64,000 nt of DNA from Methanobacteriota archaeon (GTDB lineage: Archaea; Thermoplasmatota; Thermoplasmata; UBA10834), in NCBI GenBank assembly GCA_020347565.1, contig CP070732.1:595972-659971 (forward strand). Direction: 5' to 3'. Numbering within the stretch: the stretch's first letter is position 1; each line of letters begins with the position of its first letter. Both the position numbers and the translations under genes were made by a program. Below, one piece after another: positions 52,658 through 60,648 of the stretch. Below the pieces are notes generated by a model. The model did not search any database. It was given only the letters and a program-made list of their open reading frames with translations, and was not told the origin of the DNA.

Positions 52658-53329
52658 GTGTCTCGGCCCTTAGTGTCTGTCGTGATTCCGACGATGAATG
52701 AGGAGGAGAGCGTCGGTCTGGTGATCGAGGAGATTATGGCCGCATTCGGGGATTCTCCGCTCGAAATACTGGTCGTCGACACCGATTCGGTGGACAGGAC
52801 AAGGGAGATAGCCTCCTCGCTCGGAGCCGTCGTCGTCGAGGAACCGAGACGCGGCTACGGGAGGGCGTACAAGACCGGCTTCGAGAGGGCCCGGGGCGAG
52901 ATCATTTCGACCCTGGACGCCGACATGACCTATCCCGCGGCGACGATACCCGGACTCGTCGACCGACTCCTCGTCGAGGAGTTCGACTTCATAACGACGA
53001 ACCGGTTCGCGCGCATGGAGAGGGGGGCTATGAGCGCCAAGCACAGGCTGGGCAACTGGGTCCTGTCCTTGGCGACCAGACTCCTCTTCAGGGTCCGCGT
53101 CAAGGATTCCCAGAGCGGGATGTGGGTCTTCAGGCGGAGCGCCCTCGCCGGGTTCGAGCTGACGAGCGACGGCATGGCGCTTTCCGAGGAGATCAAGATC
53201 GAGGCGTTCAGAAAGGCAAGGGCGACCGAGGTCCCGATCGAGTACCGGGTGAGGGTCGGCGAGGTGAAGCTGAGCAGCTGGAAGGACGGCCTCGGAAATC
53301 TGCGGTTTCTCTTCAGCAAGAGGTTCTGA
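52658..53329 (+). CDS. Dolichyl-phosphate sugar synthase-like GT2
   Basis: A 223-residue GT2 resembling dolichyl-phosphate mannose/glucose synthases. VSVVIPTMNEEESVGLVIEEI, ILVVDTDSVDRTREIA, EPRRGYGRAYKTGFERARGEIISTLDADMTYPA (DAD motif) and VKDSQSGMWVFRRSAL are all typical. It would load a sugar on the polyprenyl phosphate that the cis-prenyltransferase pathway provides. It starts at GTG, with GGGAGG nine bases upstream. There is no C-terminal membrane segment. Confidence 0.88.
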   Translation: MSRPLVSVVIPTMNEEESVGLVIEEIMAAFGDSPLEILVVDTDSVDRTREIASSLGAVVVEEPRRGYGRAYKTGFERARGEIISTLDADMTYPAATIPGLVDRLLVEEFDFITTNRFARMERGAMSAKHRLGNWVLSLATRLLFRVRVKDSQSGMWVFRRSALAGFELTSDGMALSEEIKIEAFRKARATEVPIEYRVRVGEVKLSSWKDGLGNLRFLFSKRF

Positions 53330-53331
53330 CC

Positions 53332-55224
53332 CTATTCGCTGCGGCGCTTCCGGAAGGCGAAGCCGGCGGACACGGCGACCGCGACGACCAGGACGGCGAG
53401 TACGGACCAGAGGACGAGCGCCGCAGTCGGCAATGGCTTTGCGTCCGCCGGCGAGGCGTACAGCGTCATCGTCACGTCGACATCGTCCCCGGAGACCAGG
53501 ACAGTCTTCTCCGATAGCACATGCGAGTCGTCGGTGGCGAGCACCTGGATCTTCAGCGTTTCCCCCACGTCGGCCCAGTCCGGAACCGCCACCGCGATCT
53601 CGCACGAAGCATCTGTGCACTCCTCTACCAACGGTGCGTCGTTCTGCAGCACGAGGGCAACCCGGACGTCCTCGCCGTCCAGCCGTTCGAGGTTCTGAAG
53701 CGTGACGCTGATGATCACTGTCGACGACAGCGTCACGTCGACCGAGTGATAGGCGAGCACCTCGCCGTCGCGGCCAGCGCTTGTCGACAACGTCAGCCTG
53801 CCGACTATATCGGTGACGCTGAGTTCGCTGCTCGTGGAATGGATCGCCCCGCAGTCGACTAAGCCGCCGGCCTCCGTTCTGAACACGTGCACGGTGAACG
53901 AGGTGTAGTTCCATTCGTCCGTCACGTCCCAGGCCACGGTCGCACTGTCGGCGAGGTCGTCCTCGTCGTCGGAGTCGTAAATCGTCACCTCCGGCCCCGG
54001 CCCCGGCTCGACGGACGCCCTATCGGTCCTCAGCATGCTCGCGAGACCCGGCCAGGAGGTCCTGTCGGATATGCGGAGTTCGACGTACCCGTCGTCCTCG
54101 TGCGAGTCCGAGGGCACGTACAGCGACATGCCAGTCGTGCCGCCGTCGGAGCCGTCAGGCGAGTGCTCGGCATGGTGTATCACCGCGTCCGAGCAGGCCA
54201 TCCCGGATGAGGCGGCCGCCATAGCGAGTTCGAGCGGGAGCCCCTGCAAGGCCAGACTCCGGCTGAAGGCGCCTAAATCGACCAGCCAATCTCCGTCGGC
54301 GTACTCGGATAGGTTCACGGCCGCAACCAGCGGTTCGTGGAAGAGCCCGTCGAAGCCGATGCCGATGTCGGACATCGCGTCCACTGCGGCGCCGATTCCG
54401 CCCACGGCACCCAGGTCAAGCAGCGACGCGCCGACGGGGTACGAAGAGCCGTGCGCGGCCCATTCGATGTATTCGTCGACTATGGCCGCTCCGAACTCGG
54501 GCAGCGATTGCCCAGGTGAGGACGCGAGGCCGTTGAAGATGTCCGCATAGGGCAGCCCCTCGGCAGGGACGCCCAGCTGGCTGCCTACCATGAACTCTGC
54601 GTATTCCTCGATCTCGATTGCCATCTCCGCCGTGGATCCGGTACATATGTCGAGGACCACCATGTCGAGCCCGCTCGACAACGAGTCCTGGGCCATGGCC
54701 AGAGCGGACCTCAGCTCCGGTAGCGTCAGCAGGTCGTAGCCATCTGGGCAGAGCCCCCTCCATCCAGCGCCATGGCCCCACAGCACTAGGATGAGGTTGT
54801 CGGCGGGATAGCTCGCCGCGGAGAACTCGATGAAGTCTCTCAGCGTCTCGGGCGAGCCCGTGTTCACCTCGCCGCTCAAGGGCAACACTTCTCCTCCGTC
54901 ATCGATGTCGACGGAGACTATGTCCGGGTCGAAGAAGGCCTCGTCATGCACGATCTCGAGCAGCCTCGTATCTCCGTCATCAGGGGGATCGAGAAGGACT
55001 ATGATGTTTGTACCGTCGGCCTGGTAGGCGGCCTCCATCTCGTTGACGTCTTGAAGCCATGGCAGCTCGTCGCCGACGTCCGCCGCCATGTACATCATGA
55101 ATGTCCACGTCCGCGGGTCTTCAGCCGATGCTCCCTGAGTATCCGTTATGCCGGCGACCGAGCCTCCGCCCGTCAGGAGAGCGGTTCCGACGAGGGCGGC
55201 GACGAAAACTCCAGCATGCTTCAT
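53332..55224 (-). CDS. Secreted clostripain-like (C11) cysteine protease
   Basis: A 630-residue surface protein. A signal peptide (MKHAGVFVAALVGTALLTGG) leads to a C11 peptidase domain beginning TWTFMMYMAADVGDELP. The catalytic dyad is His151 in LWGHGAGW and Cys194 in LDICTGSTAE. Beta-sandwich-like modules fill residues about 400-590 and a C-terminal hydrophobic helix (TAALVLWSVLAVLVVAVAVSAGFAF) with RKRR anchors it to the membrane. It starts at ATG 55224; an overlapping GTG at 55239 is possible. The overlap with UDG-pyrE suggests it is in their transcript, an odd pairing. Confidence 0.88.
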   Translation of the reverse strand: MKHAGVFVAALVGTALLTGGGSVAGITDTQGASAEDPRTWTFMMYMAADVGDELPWLQDVNEMEAAYQADGTNIIVLLDPPDDGDTRLLEIVHDEAFFDPDIVSVDIDDGGEVLPLSGEVNTGSPETLRDFIEFSAASYPADNLILVLWGHGAGWRGLCPDGYDLLTLPELRSALAMAQDSLSSGLDMVVLDICTGSTAEMAIEIEEYAEFMVGSQLGVPAEGLPYADIFNGLASSPGQSLPEFGAAIVDEYIEWAAHGSSYPVGASLLDLGAVGGIGAAVDAMSDIGIGFDGLFHEPLVAAVNLSEYADGDWLVDLGAFSRSLALQGLPLELAMAAASSGMACSDAVIHHAEHSPDGSDGGTTGMSLYVPSDSHEDDGYVELRISDRTSWPGLASMLRTDRASVEPGPGPEVTIYDSDDEDDLADSATVAWDVTDEWNYTSFTVHVFRTEAGGLVDCGAIHSTSSELSVTDIVGRLTLSTSAGRDGEVLAYHSVDVTLSSTVIISVTLQNLERLDGEDVRVALVLQNDAPLVEECTDASCEIAVAVPDWADVGETLKIQVLATDDSHVLSEKTVLVSGDDVDVTMTLYASPADAKPLPTAALVLWSVLAVLVVAVAVSAGFAFRKRRSE

Positions 55225-55235
55225 GGTCAACACTC

Positions 55236-55790
55236 TCACAGCATCCCCGCGGCCTCAAGGCCGCACCTCACCGAATTCCTGAATGATGGAAGCTTATCCC
55301 TTCGGTAAAGACACGCGGCTGGATGATACGCCACGACGGCCGTGTAGTCTTTCCCGAACAGGTGGATTGGGAAGGCCCTCCCTACGAGGTCAGACATGCG
55401 TTCGTCCACCCCTATGAGTTCGCGGGCGACCGTTTCGCCGAGGGCGCATATCACTTCGACGCCCGTCTCCTCGATCTCCTTCACCAGGAAGCCGCGACAT
55501 GCCCCCTTTTCGTCCTTTCGCGGCCTCCTGTTCCCCGGAGGCCTGCACCTGACGAGGTTCGTGATGAAGACTTCGTCCCTTGACACGCCCGCCTCTGCGA
55601 GCGCGTCGTCTAGCAATCTCCCCGACCTCCCGACGAACGGCTCACCGCGCTCGTCCTCGTCCCTGCCCGGGGCTTCGCCTATGAACGCGATTCGGCACTT
55701 CCGGGGGCCGACGCCGGAGACGATGTTGTTCCTAGAACGGTCAAGACGACATCGCGAGCAGTCTTGGGGGATGGCTCCGCGCGGCTTCAT
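55236..55790 (-). CDS. udg: Family 4 uracil-DNA glycosylase (Fe-S)
   Basis: A 184-residue uracil-DNA glycosylase of the thermophile/archaeal type. Active-site motif A is GEAPGRDEDERGEPFVGRSG and motif B AYHPAACLYR. The four iron-sulfur cysteines fit CSRC near the N-terminus, then ACRGF and, 16 residues on, ICALG. It starts CAT-side ATG overlapping the pyrE stop (ATGA). It removes uracil produced by cytosine deamination. Confidence 0.93.
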   Translation of the reverse strand: MKPRGAIPQDCSRCRLDRSRNNIVSGVGPRKCRIAFIGEAPGRDEDERGEPFVGRSGRLLDDALAEAGVSRDEVFITNLVRCRPPGNRRPRKDEKGACRGFLVKEIEETGVEVICALGETVARELIGVDERMSDLVGRAFPIHLFGKDYTAVVAYHPAACLYRRDKLPSFRNSVRCGLEAAGML

Positions 55791-56314
55791 GTCAGATCCT
55801 TGGCCGTGAATACCGAAACGAGTTCTATGCCGTTCTCTGAGAGCAGGTCGGCCGCGCCTTCCTCGCGGTCGACGACCACTACGGCCGTCCTGACCGTTGC
55901 GCCCTTCCTCCTCAGAGCGTCCACGACCCTGAGCGTCGAACCGCCGGTCGTGGCAACGTCCTCGACGACCACGAACTCGTCTCCCGACTCAACATCACCC
56001 TCTATCTGGTCTTTGACGCCATGGTCCTTCGCCGACTTCCTCACCATGACGTACGGCATGCCAGTCTCAAGGGCTACGGCTACGGCCAGCGGTACCGCCC
56101 CTAGCACCATGCCCGCTATCTTCCTGTCATCGACGTGGGGCGCGACGGCTTTGGCCATCTCCCGCAGAACGCGCGGGTCCGTACTGGCCCTCTTGATGTT
56201 CACGAAGTAGTTGCTCCTCCTGCCCGAAGCAAGGACGAAGTCACCCGTTTCCACGACCTTAAGGTCCCTGAGCATCTCCTTGAGCACACGACCCCTCCGT
56301 TCACCAGGGAACAT
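55787..56314 (-). CDS. pyrE: Orotate phosphoribosyltransferase
   Basis: A 175-residue PyrE. FVLASGRRSNYFVNIKRASTDPRVL is the substrate part and VVVEDVATTGGSTLRVVDALRRKGA the PRPP loop. It makes OMP from orotate in pyrimidine synthesis. It starts at ATG 56314 and overlaps the carS end by 14 bases; an internal ATG 13 codons on is possible. Overlap with the UDG gene gives a carS-pyrE-udg-protease run. Confidence 0.93.
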   Translation of the reverse strand: MFPGERRGRVLKEMLRDLKVVETGDFVLASGRRSNYFVNIKRASTDPRVLREMAKAVAPHVDDRKIAGMVLGAVPLAVAVALETGMPYVMVRKSAKDHGVKDQIEGDVESGDEFVVVEDVATTGGSTLRVVDALRRKGATVRTAVVVVDREEGAADLLSENGIELVSVFTAKDLT

Positions 56315-56864
56315 TCTTCTTGCCCAACTTATAACCTATTATATTGATGCCTCTGTGCAGCAGCGGGACGACTATCAGGAGCGCTACGAGCCCCCAGGCG
56401 GCGTTCCCTTCGATGTAGTGCTCCTCGAACCACGTGAACCTGAACAGGATGACTATCGCCAACGCGCCGATTATGAAGTTGTACTGGTCCAGCCCAGGCG
56501 CCTTCGTGCCCCTGTCGAGACCGATCCTCCTCTTCACGAACGATCCCATGCTGTCGCCGAGCATGGACCCGAGGCCGAGGCATACGACCACGGCCAACGC
56601 CGAGGGCCAAGGACCGAAGCTCCATGCGTCGCCAAGCTCAGACGACTCGACGGCCCCCACCTGAAGGAGGCCGACGAACATGCCACACGTGGCGCCGCCG
56701 ACGAATCCGCGCCAGGTCTTGCCGTCTCCCAGGAGCCGCGTGCCCCGCCAGCTCTTGCCCAGGTCTATGGGCCTTCCACCTCCCAGTAGGACGGCCGCTG
56801 GGTTCGGCACGAGGGCGGGAAGCATCAGCCAAAGACCAGCGAAAGCCGATTCCACGGGAGACAT
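56301..56864 (-). CDS. carS: CDP-archaeol synthase
   Basis: A 187-residue membrane enzyme with about five helices, which activates unsaturated archaetidic acid with CTP. The conserved PNPAAVLLGGGRPIDLGKSWRGTRLLGDGKTWRGFVGG is diagnostic for CarS, and GSMLGDSMGSFVKRRIGLDRGTKAPGLDQYNFI is the second half's signature. The ATG at 56864 is about 30 nt from a TATA element, which would overlap the alternative start at 56891. Confidence 0.93.
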   Translation of the reverse strand: MSPVESAFAGLWLMLPALVPNPAAVLLGGGRPIDLGKSWRGTRLLGDGKTWRGFVGGATCGMFVGLLQVGAVESSELGDAWSFGPWPSALAVVVCLGLGSMLGDSMGSFVKRRIGLDRGTKAPGLDQYNFIIGALAIVILFRFTWFEEHYIEGNAAWGLVALLIVVPLLHRGINIIGYKLGKKNVPW

Positions 56865-56890
56865 CGTCAGGGGCGTATGGAAGACATGCA

Positions 56891-56898
56891 TAATAATT
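56891..56898 (-). promoter_or_regulatory. TATA box of carS
   Basis: Minus-strand AATTATTA, centred about 30 nt upstream of the ATG at 56864, is the probable start signal of the carS-pyrE-udg-protease unit, giving a leaderless mRNA. Confidence 0.5.
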
Positions 56899-56931
56899 GA
56901 ACCGTACGGTGCAGCCGCTCCACAGGATGCG

Positions 56932-58839
56932 TCAGCCCGAGAAGAAAGACGCGGCGTCCTGCTCCGGCACGACAGACCTTCGCGCCGGGAGCGAATCGGA
57001 GAAGTGCACCGCCCGTCTGTCGAGGATCACCGCTATCCCCCTGTCGGTCTCGGAACGTATCAGCCTCCCGACAGCCTGGAGCAGCTTCCTGTTCGTCGGC
57101 GCCTTGACGGCGTGGCTCCATCCGTCGCCGAACCTTATGTCGCAGAAGTACTGCAGCGCCCTGTGCCTGGCTGTAGGCTTCGGATATGGTATCCCCGCGA
57201 TGACCGCGACCTCCATCTCGCCAGCGGGGAAATCGATCCCTTCGCTGACGCGCCCGCCCATCACGGCGTGAAGCACGGCGCCTCCACGGGCCGACTTGAA
57301 CCGCTTGACGGCGTCCATCACCTCGGCCTGTGCCATGCCCCGCTCCTCGTGGAACAGCCGCTCGCGGGGGACCCCCCCGTCCACCACCGCGCCCACCCTC
57401 TCCGCCATCGCATAGGATGGGTGGAACACGATTGCGTTCCTGTTGGAGCAGGCGTTGACGATGCGCACTATGTGACCCGCAATCCTGTCGACCATCTCTG
57501 GGCTCCTCTCGATGTCCTCGAACCTGGTCGTGACGTCGTCCACGTACAGCACGCACAGGTTCTCTCCGGGGAACGGGGATGGTATCGCGGCCTGGAGTGC
57601 GTCCTGCGGAAGCCCCGTCGTCTGAATGTAATCCTCGATCGGTCTCAGAGTGCCGGACATGTGGACGCTGCTGAGGCATTCCAGCAGCGGAGCGCACGCG
57701 AGCGACGCGTCGAGACAGTAGGCCTCGAACGCCGGAGCGTCTCCCTTCACGATGAGCTTCACGTACTCCCCCTCCTCGAGGCCCTGCCAGAACGCCAGGA
57801 ACCCCGCGGTGCGATGCACGAAGGACCTCGGGAGCCTCCCAGCGACCTTGCGCGCGTCGCGCACCAGCTCCCCGTAATGCATCGCCTCCGTTAGCATCCC
57901 CTTCACCTTGTGGCTCGTGAGGCCCAGGCGGAACATCAGTTCCTCCTCGAGGAACGACTGCGGGATCACCCCGTCCTCGTCGATCAGGTACTCCTCCAGG
58001 GCTCGTTCGAGGGCCCCTTCGAGGAGCGAGAGCAGGTCGCAGAGGCTTACACCATCCGACACCTCCTGGTCGCCGAACTCGTCCACCTCCGTCCTGGCGA
58101 GCCTGAGCGTCACGTCCGACAGCCGAGAGGACCGCAACTCCCGGGCGTAAGAGGGCAGGTTGTGCGCCTCGTCGACGATCGCGACGACGTCGCCGGGCGA
58201 GCACCCCATCCATTCGAGCAGATTGTGTCTTATGAAGCCGTCGAAGAACATTATGTAGGGCGCGGCGACGACGTCCGCAGCGGGGACGTGCATCTTGGTC
58301 ACCTCGTAAGGGCAGAGTTCGAGGTCCGTGCAGTGCGCCGCCAACTCTTCGGCCGTAGGCAGCTCGCGCCGCATGTACCGCGATACCGCCTGTAGGTCCT
58401 CGGACATGGTGCTCGCGAAGTACCTGCAGGCGTCCTCCTCACCCCGCATGACGCGCGCCTTGCGCTCGCTGCAGACTTTCGAGAGTTCCTCGGGATTGCC
58501 CCCGGAGAGCTCCTCATCCGTCATCGCGAGCGGACACATGTTGCGCCTTCCCTGGAGCGCAACGCCGAATAGGCGCGGGTCGCCGCCGATGCGCCGGAGC
58601 TCGTACATCACCTGCCGCTGCTGCGAGTTCGTTCTCGTCAGGTAGAGCAGCTTCCTGCCGCGGCTCCTGCACCCATCGAGCGCTCCGCAGAGGGCGCAAA
58701 CGGTCTTCCCTGTGCCGGTCCCGCTCTCGACCACCACATGCCTTCTGGAGTCGAACGCCTCGCGTATCAGGTCCATGAGTTGTTGCTGGCCTGGCCTCGG
58801 GGTGTACGGAAAGGCCTGCGTGGGCATGCGAGCCAGCAT
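56932..58839 (-). CDS. xpd: XPD/Rad3-type DNA helicase
   Basis: A 635-residue superfamily 2 helicase. Walker A is ESGTGTGKTVCAL, the Fe-S domain has cysteines in RNMCPLA, KVCSERK, DACRYF and LELCPYE, and the DEAH box is VDEAHNLPSYA. The C-terminal motifs include VHMSGTLRPIEDY, GGRVSEGIDFPAGE and LQAVGRLIRSETDRG. It unwinds DNA 5' to 3' in repair. Start choice (58839, 58845 or 58827) is open. It is divergent from nothing and precedes the small protein gene. Confidence 0.94.
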   Translation of the reverse strand: MLARMPTQAFPYTPRPGQQQLMDLIREAFDSRRHVVVESGTGTGKTVCALCGALDGCRSRGRKLLYLTRTNSQQRQVMYELRRIGGDPRLFGVALQGRRNMCPLAMTDEELSGGNPEELSKVCSERKARVMRGEEDACRYFASTMSEDLQAVSRYMRRELPTAEELAAHCTDLELCPYEVTKMHVPAADVVAAPYIMFFDGFIRHNLLEWMGCSPGDVVAIVDEAHNLPSYARELRSSRLSDVTLRLARTEVDEFGDQEVSDGVSLCDLLSLLEGALERALEEYLIDEDGVIPQSFLEEELMFRLGLTSHKVKGMLTEAMHYGELVRDARKVAGRLPRSFVHRTAGFLAFWQGLEEGEYVKLIVKGDAPAFEAYCLDASLACAPLLECLSSVHMSGTLRPIEDYIQTTGLPQDALQAAIPSPFPGENLCVLYVDDVTTRFEDIERSPEMVDRIAGHIVRIVNACSNRNAIVFHPSYAMAERVGAVVDGGVPRERLFHEERGMAQAEVMDAVKRFKSARGGAVLHAVMGGRVSEGIDFPAGEMEVAVIAGIPYPKPTARHRALQYFCDIRFGDGWSHAVKAPTNRKLLQAVGRLIRSETDRGIAVILDRRAVHFSDSLPARRSVVPEQDAASFFSG

Positions 58840-58902
58840 GGGCACACGCTGGTTAAGCGTCTATCACCTGGTCAGCCGAAAGTAGAAGGCCCCGTCTGAC
58901 AC

Positions 58903-59337
58903 TCATTCCCTGGACCAGATGTCCTCGGGTATGTCGTCGTAGACGGACGCATCCTCCTCGGACTGTCCCTCTGACCTGCCCCTGCCGTATATGAGTTCGG
59001 AGATGCGCTCCTTCCTGAACATCCAGTAGTGTATGCGCCACTCTCTGCCGTCATAGAGCGTCGTCTCCTCGCGCTCGGTCATCAGTATGCCAGCGTCTTC
59101 GAGCATGTAGAAGGCGTCCCTGTCCTCCGGCTCGAGCACGTTGTCGATGATCCTCTCGCTGTAGCCGAAGAAGTTCATCACGTGCTGGGCCATCGCCCTC
59201 GCCTCCTCCTCGGGCATGCCCTGCTTGTCTATGCTGTTCTTGATCGCCTTCGTCAGATGCTCCACCGTCAGAGTGCTGTCGGGCGCGGCCGAATCGGTCT
59301 TCCGGAGCTTGGTGATTATGTTCAAGGACTCACTCAA
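58903..59337 (-). CDS. Small archaeal protein, unknown function
   Basis: A 144-residue protein I cannot assign. The first half is helical (LTVEHLTKAIKNSIDKQGM, EEEARAMAQHVMNFFGYSERI) and the second resembles a winged helix: FYMLEDAGILMTEREETTLYDGREWRIHYWMF. The tail is acidic. No signal or membrane segment. TTG at 59337 is chosen as the start with AGGGGA upstream; an ORF extending to 59376 has no support. It is upstream of the XPD gene on the same strand and divergent from the thiamine-binding-like protein. Confidence 0.7.
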   Translation of the reverse strand: MSESLNIITKLRKTDSAAPDSTLTVEHLTKAIKNSIDKQGMPEEEARAMAQHVMNFFGYSERIIDNVLEPEDRDAFYMLEDAGILMTEREETTLYDGREWRIHYWMFRKERISELIYGRGRSEGQSEEDASVYDDIPEDIWSRE

Positions 59338-59429
59338 TGGTTCCCCTCGCCTCTTCGCCAAAAACGATGCCCCCAATCATCAAGAAACGCCACGGACTCG
59401 CAACGGAGAAATCATTTAGATAGCCGAAG

Positions 59430-59437
59430 TATAAATA
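59430..59437 (+). promoter_or_regulatory. TATA box of the MTH1187-like gene
   Basis: TATAAATA is a near-consensus TATA element. It predicts transcription from about 59460 and a leader of about 68 nt before the ATG at 59528. The leader contains a small hairpin (TAGCC/GGCTA, 59474-59488) and a GGAGG site. It is too short for a THI-box riboswitch, and I see no other known fold. Confidence 0.55.
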
Positions 59438-59527
59438 CCTTGGCTTTCGACGAGCGCACAGCGCAAGGAACGATAGCCGTCGGGGCTACGAACGTCAAGA
59501 TCAGCAAGCGTACGGAGGGATATCAAC

Positions 59528-59824
59528 ATGTTGGCGGAGTTCAGCGTCGTGCCAATCGGCGCAGGAGAGAGCCTGAGCAGATACGTCGCCGAGTGTGTCA
59601 GTATCGTGGAGGGGTCCGGATTGGATTACAGGCTGCATCCGATGGGGACTGTCGTCGAGGGTGGGTTCGACGAGGTCATGGCGGTGGTCGGTGCGTGCCA
59701 TAAACGGATTGCGAGCATGTGCCCCCGCGTGATCACAAGCATCAAGATAGACGACCGGCGCGGGGTGACCAATGCCCTGGAGTCGAAGATCGTATCTGTA
59801 CGGTCGAAGCTGGAAAAAGGCTAA
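59528..59824 (+). CDS. MTH1187/YkoF-type thiamine-binding protein
   Basis: A 98-residue UPF0045/MTH1187 protein (MLAEFSVVPIGAGESLSRYVA, then YRLHPMGTVVEGGFDEVMAVV). Family members form tetramers of a ferredoxin-like fold and bind thiamine or related pyrimidines. It is monocistronic, with its own TATA box and a leader of about 68 nt. It faces the membrane protein gene at 59848 with a 23-base gap. Confidence 0.9.
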   Translation: MLAEFSVVPIGAGESLSRYVAECVSIVEGSGLDYRLHPMGTVVEGGFDEVMAVVGACHKRIASMCPRVITSIKIDDRRGVTNALESKIVSVRSKLEKG

Positions 59825-59838
59825 AGAAAAAGGGTTTC
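59815..59838 (-). terminator. T-rich terminator-like tract of the 60258-59848 gene
   Basis: Read on the minus strand the gap between the convergent genes contains CCCTTTTTCTTTAGCC followed by TTTTTCC. Two T runs just after a stop codon are the usual archaeal transcription termination signal. No hairpin is evident. Confidence 0.4.
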
Positions 59839-59847
59839 TGTCAGGAT

Positions 59848-60258
59848 CTACGGAAATCCCTGGTTGCTGAACATTCCGGAGACATCCGGCCAGAACGAGC
59901 CCCAGAAACCGACCAGTATGATCAGCAACGTTGCGCTCAACAGCAGGGCGACTCTGACCCACTTGTTCATGTCCGTCCTGAGCACTGCACCGAGCAGCAT
60001 GGCCGCCGTCACTATGAACAGTCCAAGGGCCTTCAGGACCATTCCCGCGTCCCAGCCCGCTTCGCTGTCAGACATGCCACCGATTATCGACCCGAGCATC
60101 AGCAGGAACAGGCCGACGACGATTCCCATCGCCAGGATCACATCGGATGCGAAGGGCTTTATGTACTCGATCGGCTGCTTGTGCACGGGCTGATATACCG
60201 GCGCATATGCGGGATATTGCGGCTGCTGGGCAGGTTCTGCTTTGCCTTGAGAAGACAT
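59848..60258 (-). CDS. Small membrane protein with Pro/Tyr-rich N-terminus
   Basis: A 136-residue protein of unknown function. The first 30 residues are rich in Gln, Pro and Tyr (GKAEPAQQPQYPAYAPVYQP). Three membrane helices follow: DVILAMGIVVGLFLLMLGSII, VLKALGLFIVTAAMLLGAVL and VALLLSATLLIILVGFWGSF. The ATG has GGAAGGG at seven-base spacing. A TATA element at 60315-60320 may drive it. I recognise no family; the low-complexity cytoplasmic head may mediate interactions. Confidence 0.75.
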   Translation of the reverse strand: MSSQGKAEPAQQPQYPAYAPVYQPVHKQPIEYIKPFASDVILAMGIVVGLFLLMLGSIIGGMSDSEAGWDAGMVLKALGLFIVTAAMLLGAVLRTDMNKWVRVALLLSATLLIILVGFWGSFWPDVSGMFSNQGFP

Positions 60259-60314
60259 TTTTATCCCTTCCGGCCCGATATTGATTTATCGGGTGTAAAT
60301 CCTTTTCGGAAAAG

Positions 60315-60320
60315 TATATA
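60315..60320. promoter_or_regulatory. Bidirectional TATA element in a 390-bp gene-poor gap
   Basis: GGAAAAGTATATAAG carries a good BRE/TATA on the plus strand and reads TATATAC on the minus. The minus reading fits the small membrane protein gene (start about 59 nt away, with a leader). On the plus strand transcription from about 60345 would meet only an 18-codon ORF (ATG 60350 to TAG), so nothing beyond the TATA can be supported there. The gap 60259-60648 otherwise holds the small ORF at 60403-60522. Confidence 0.4.
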
Positions 60321-60402
60321 AGAAGCAATCGCCGGTCGAACGGCTGCGGATGAAGCGTCTCGGTCTCGGACCATACGCCCGTGATGTCGACACGCATGCC
60401 CG

Positions 60403-60522
60403 CTAGAGCTCGCCGGATCCGCCTTCCTTTTCCCGGTCCTCTTTGGGAAGCCTGTGCTTGACCACCACGACCCTGCATCTCCGCACGCGTGCGGCCACCT
60501 TCTTGCCGAAAGCTATCTCCAA
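60403..60522 (-). CDS. Possible small basic protein
   Basis: A 39-residue ORF starting at TTG, predicted to read MEIAFGKKVAARVRRCRVVV and continuing with KHRLPKEDREKEGG. Third codon positions are about three-quarters G or C, like real genes here, and a near-consensus TATA box (60592-60599) lies upstream on the same strand. The ribosome-binding site is weak and the start is unsure. I do not recognise it; it may instead be part of a non-coding RNA. Confidence 0.33.
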   Translation of the reverse strand: MEIAFGKKVAARVRRCRVVVVKHRLPKEDREKEGGSGEL

Positions 60523-60591
60523 AACGTCACTTCTCCGAAGACTCTCAGGCCTCCTCCACTGGAGGTCGTCCTGAATCGATGCACTTGCTCG

Positions 60592-60599
60592 TATATAAA
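60592..60599 (-). promoter_or_regulatory. Near-consensus TATA box facing the small ORF
   Basis: Minus-strand TTTATATA matches the archaeal TATA consensus exactly. It predicts transcription from about 60568 toward lower coordinates, where no sizeable gene begins before the membrane protein at 60258. Confidence 0.5.
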
Positions 60600-60648
60600 C
60601 ACGGTCATGAACGATTGCGCCCGCAGCTGCCGTCGGGGCGGCGACAGT

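Noticed and set aside
52670-53914. A 414-codon minus-strand ORF across the GT2 gene and the protease C-terminus
   Set aside because: It is antisense to both well-supported genes, Arg/Gly-rich, and has no conserved motif.
59460-59527. Leader of the thiamine-binding-like gene as a TPP riboswitch
   Set aside because: The leader is only about 68 nt and lacks the conserved THI-box helices; only a five-pair hairpin is present.
60345-60430. A C/D-box guide RNA downstream of the plus-strand TATA box
   Set aside because: GGATGAAG and GTGATGT resemble C boxes, but no CUGA D box is present at proper spacing.
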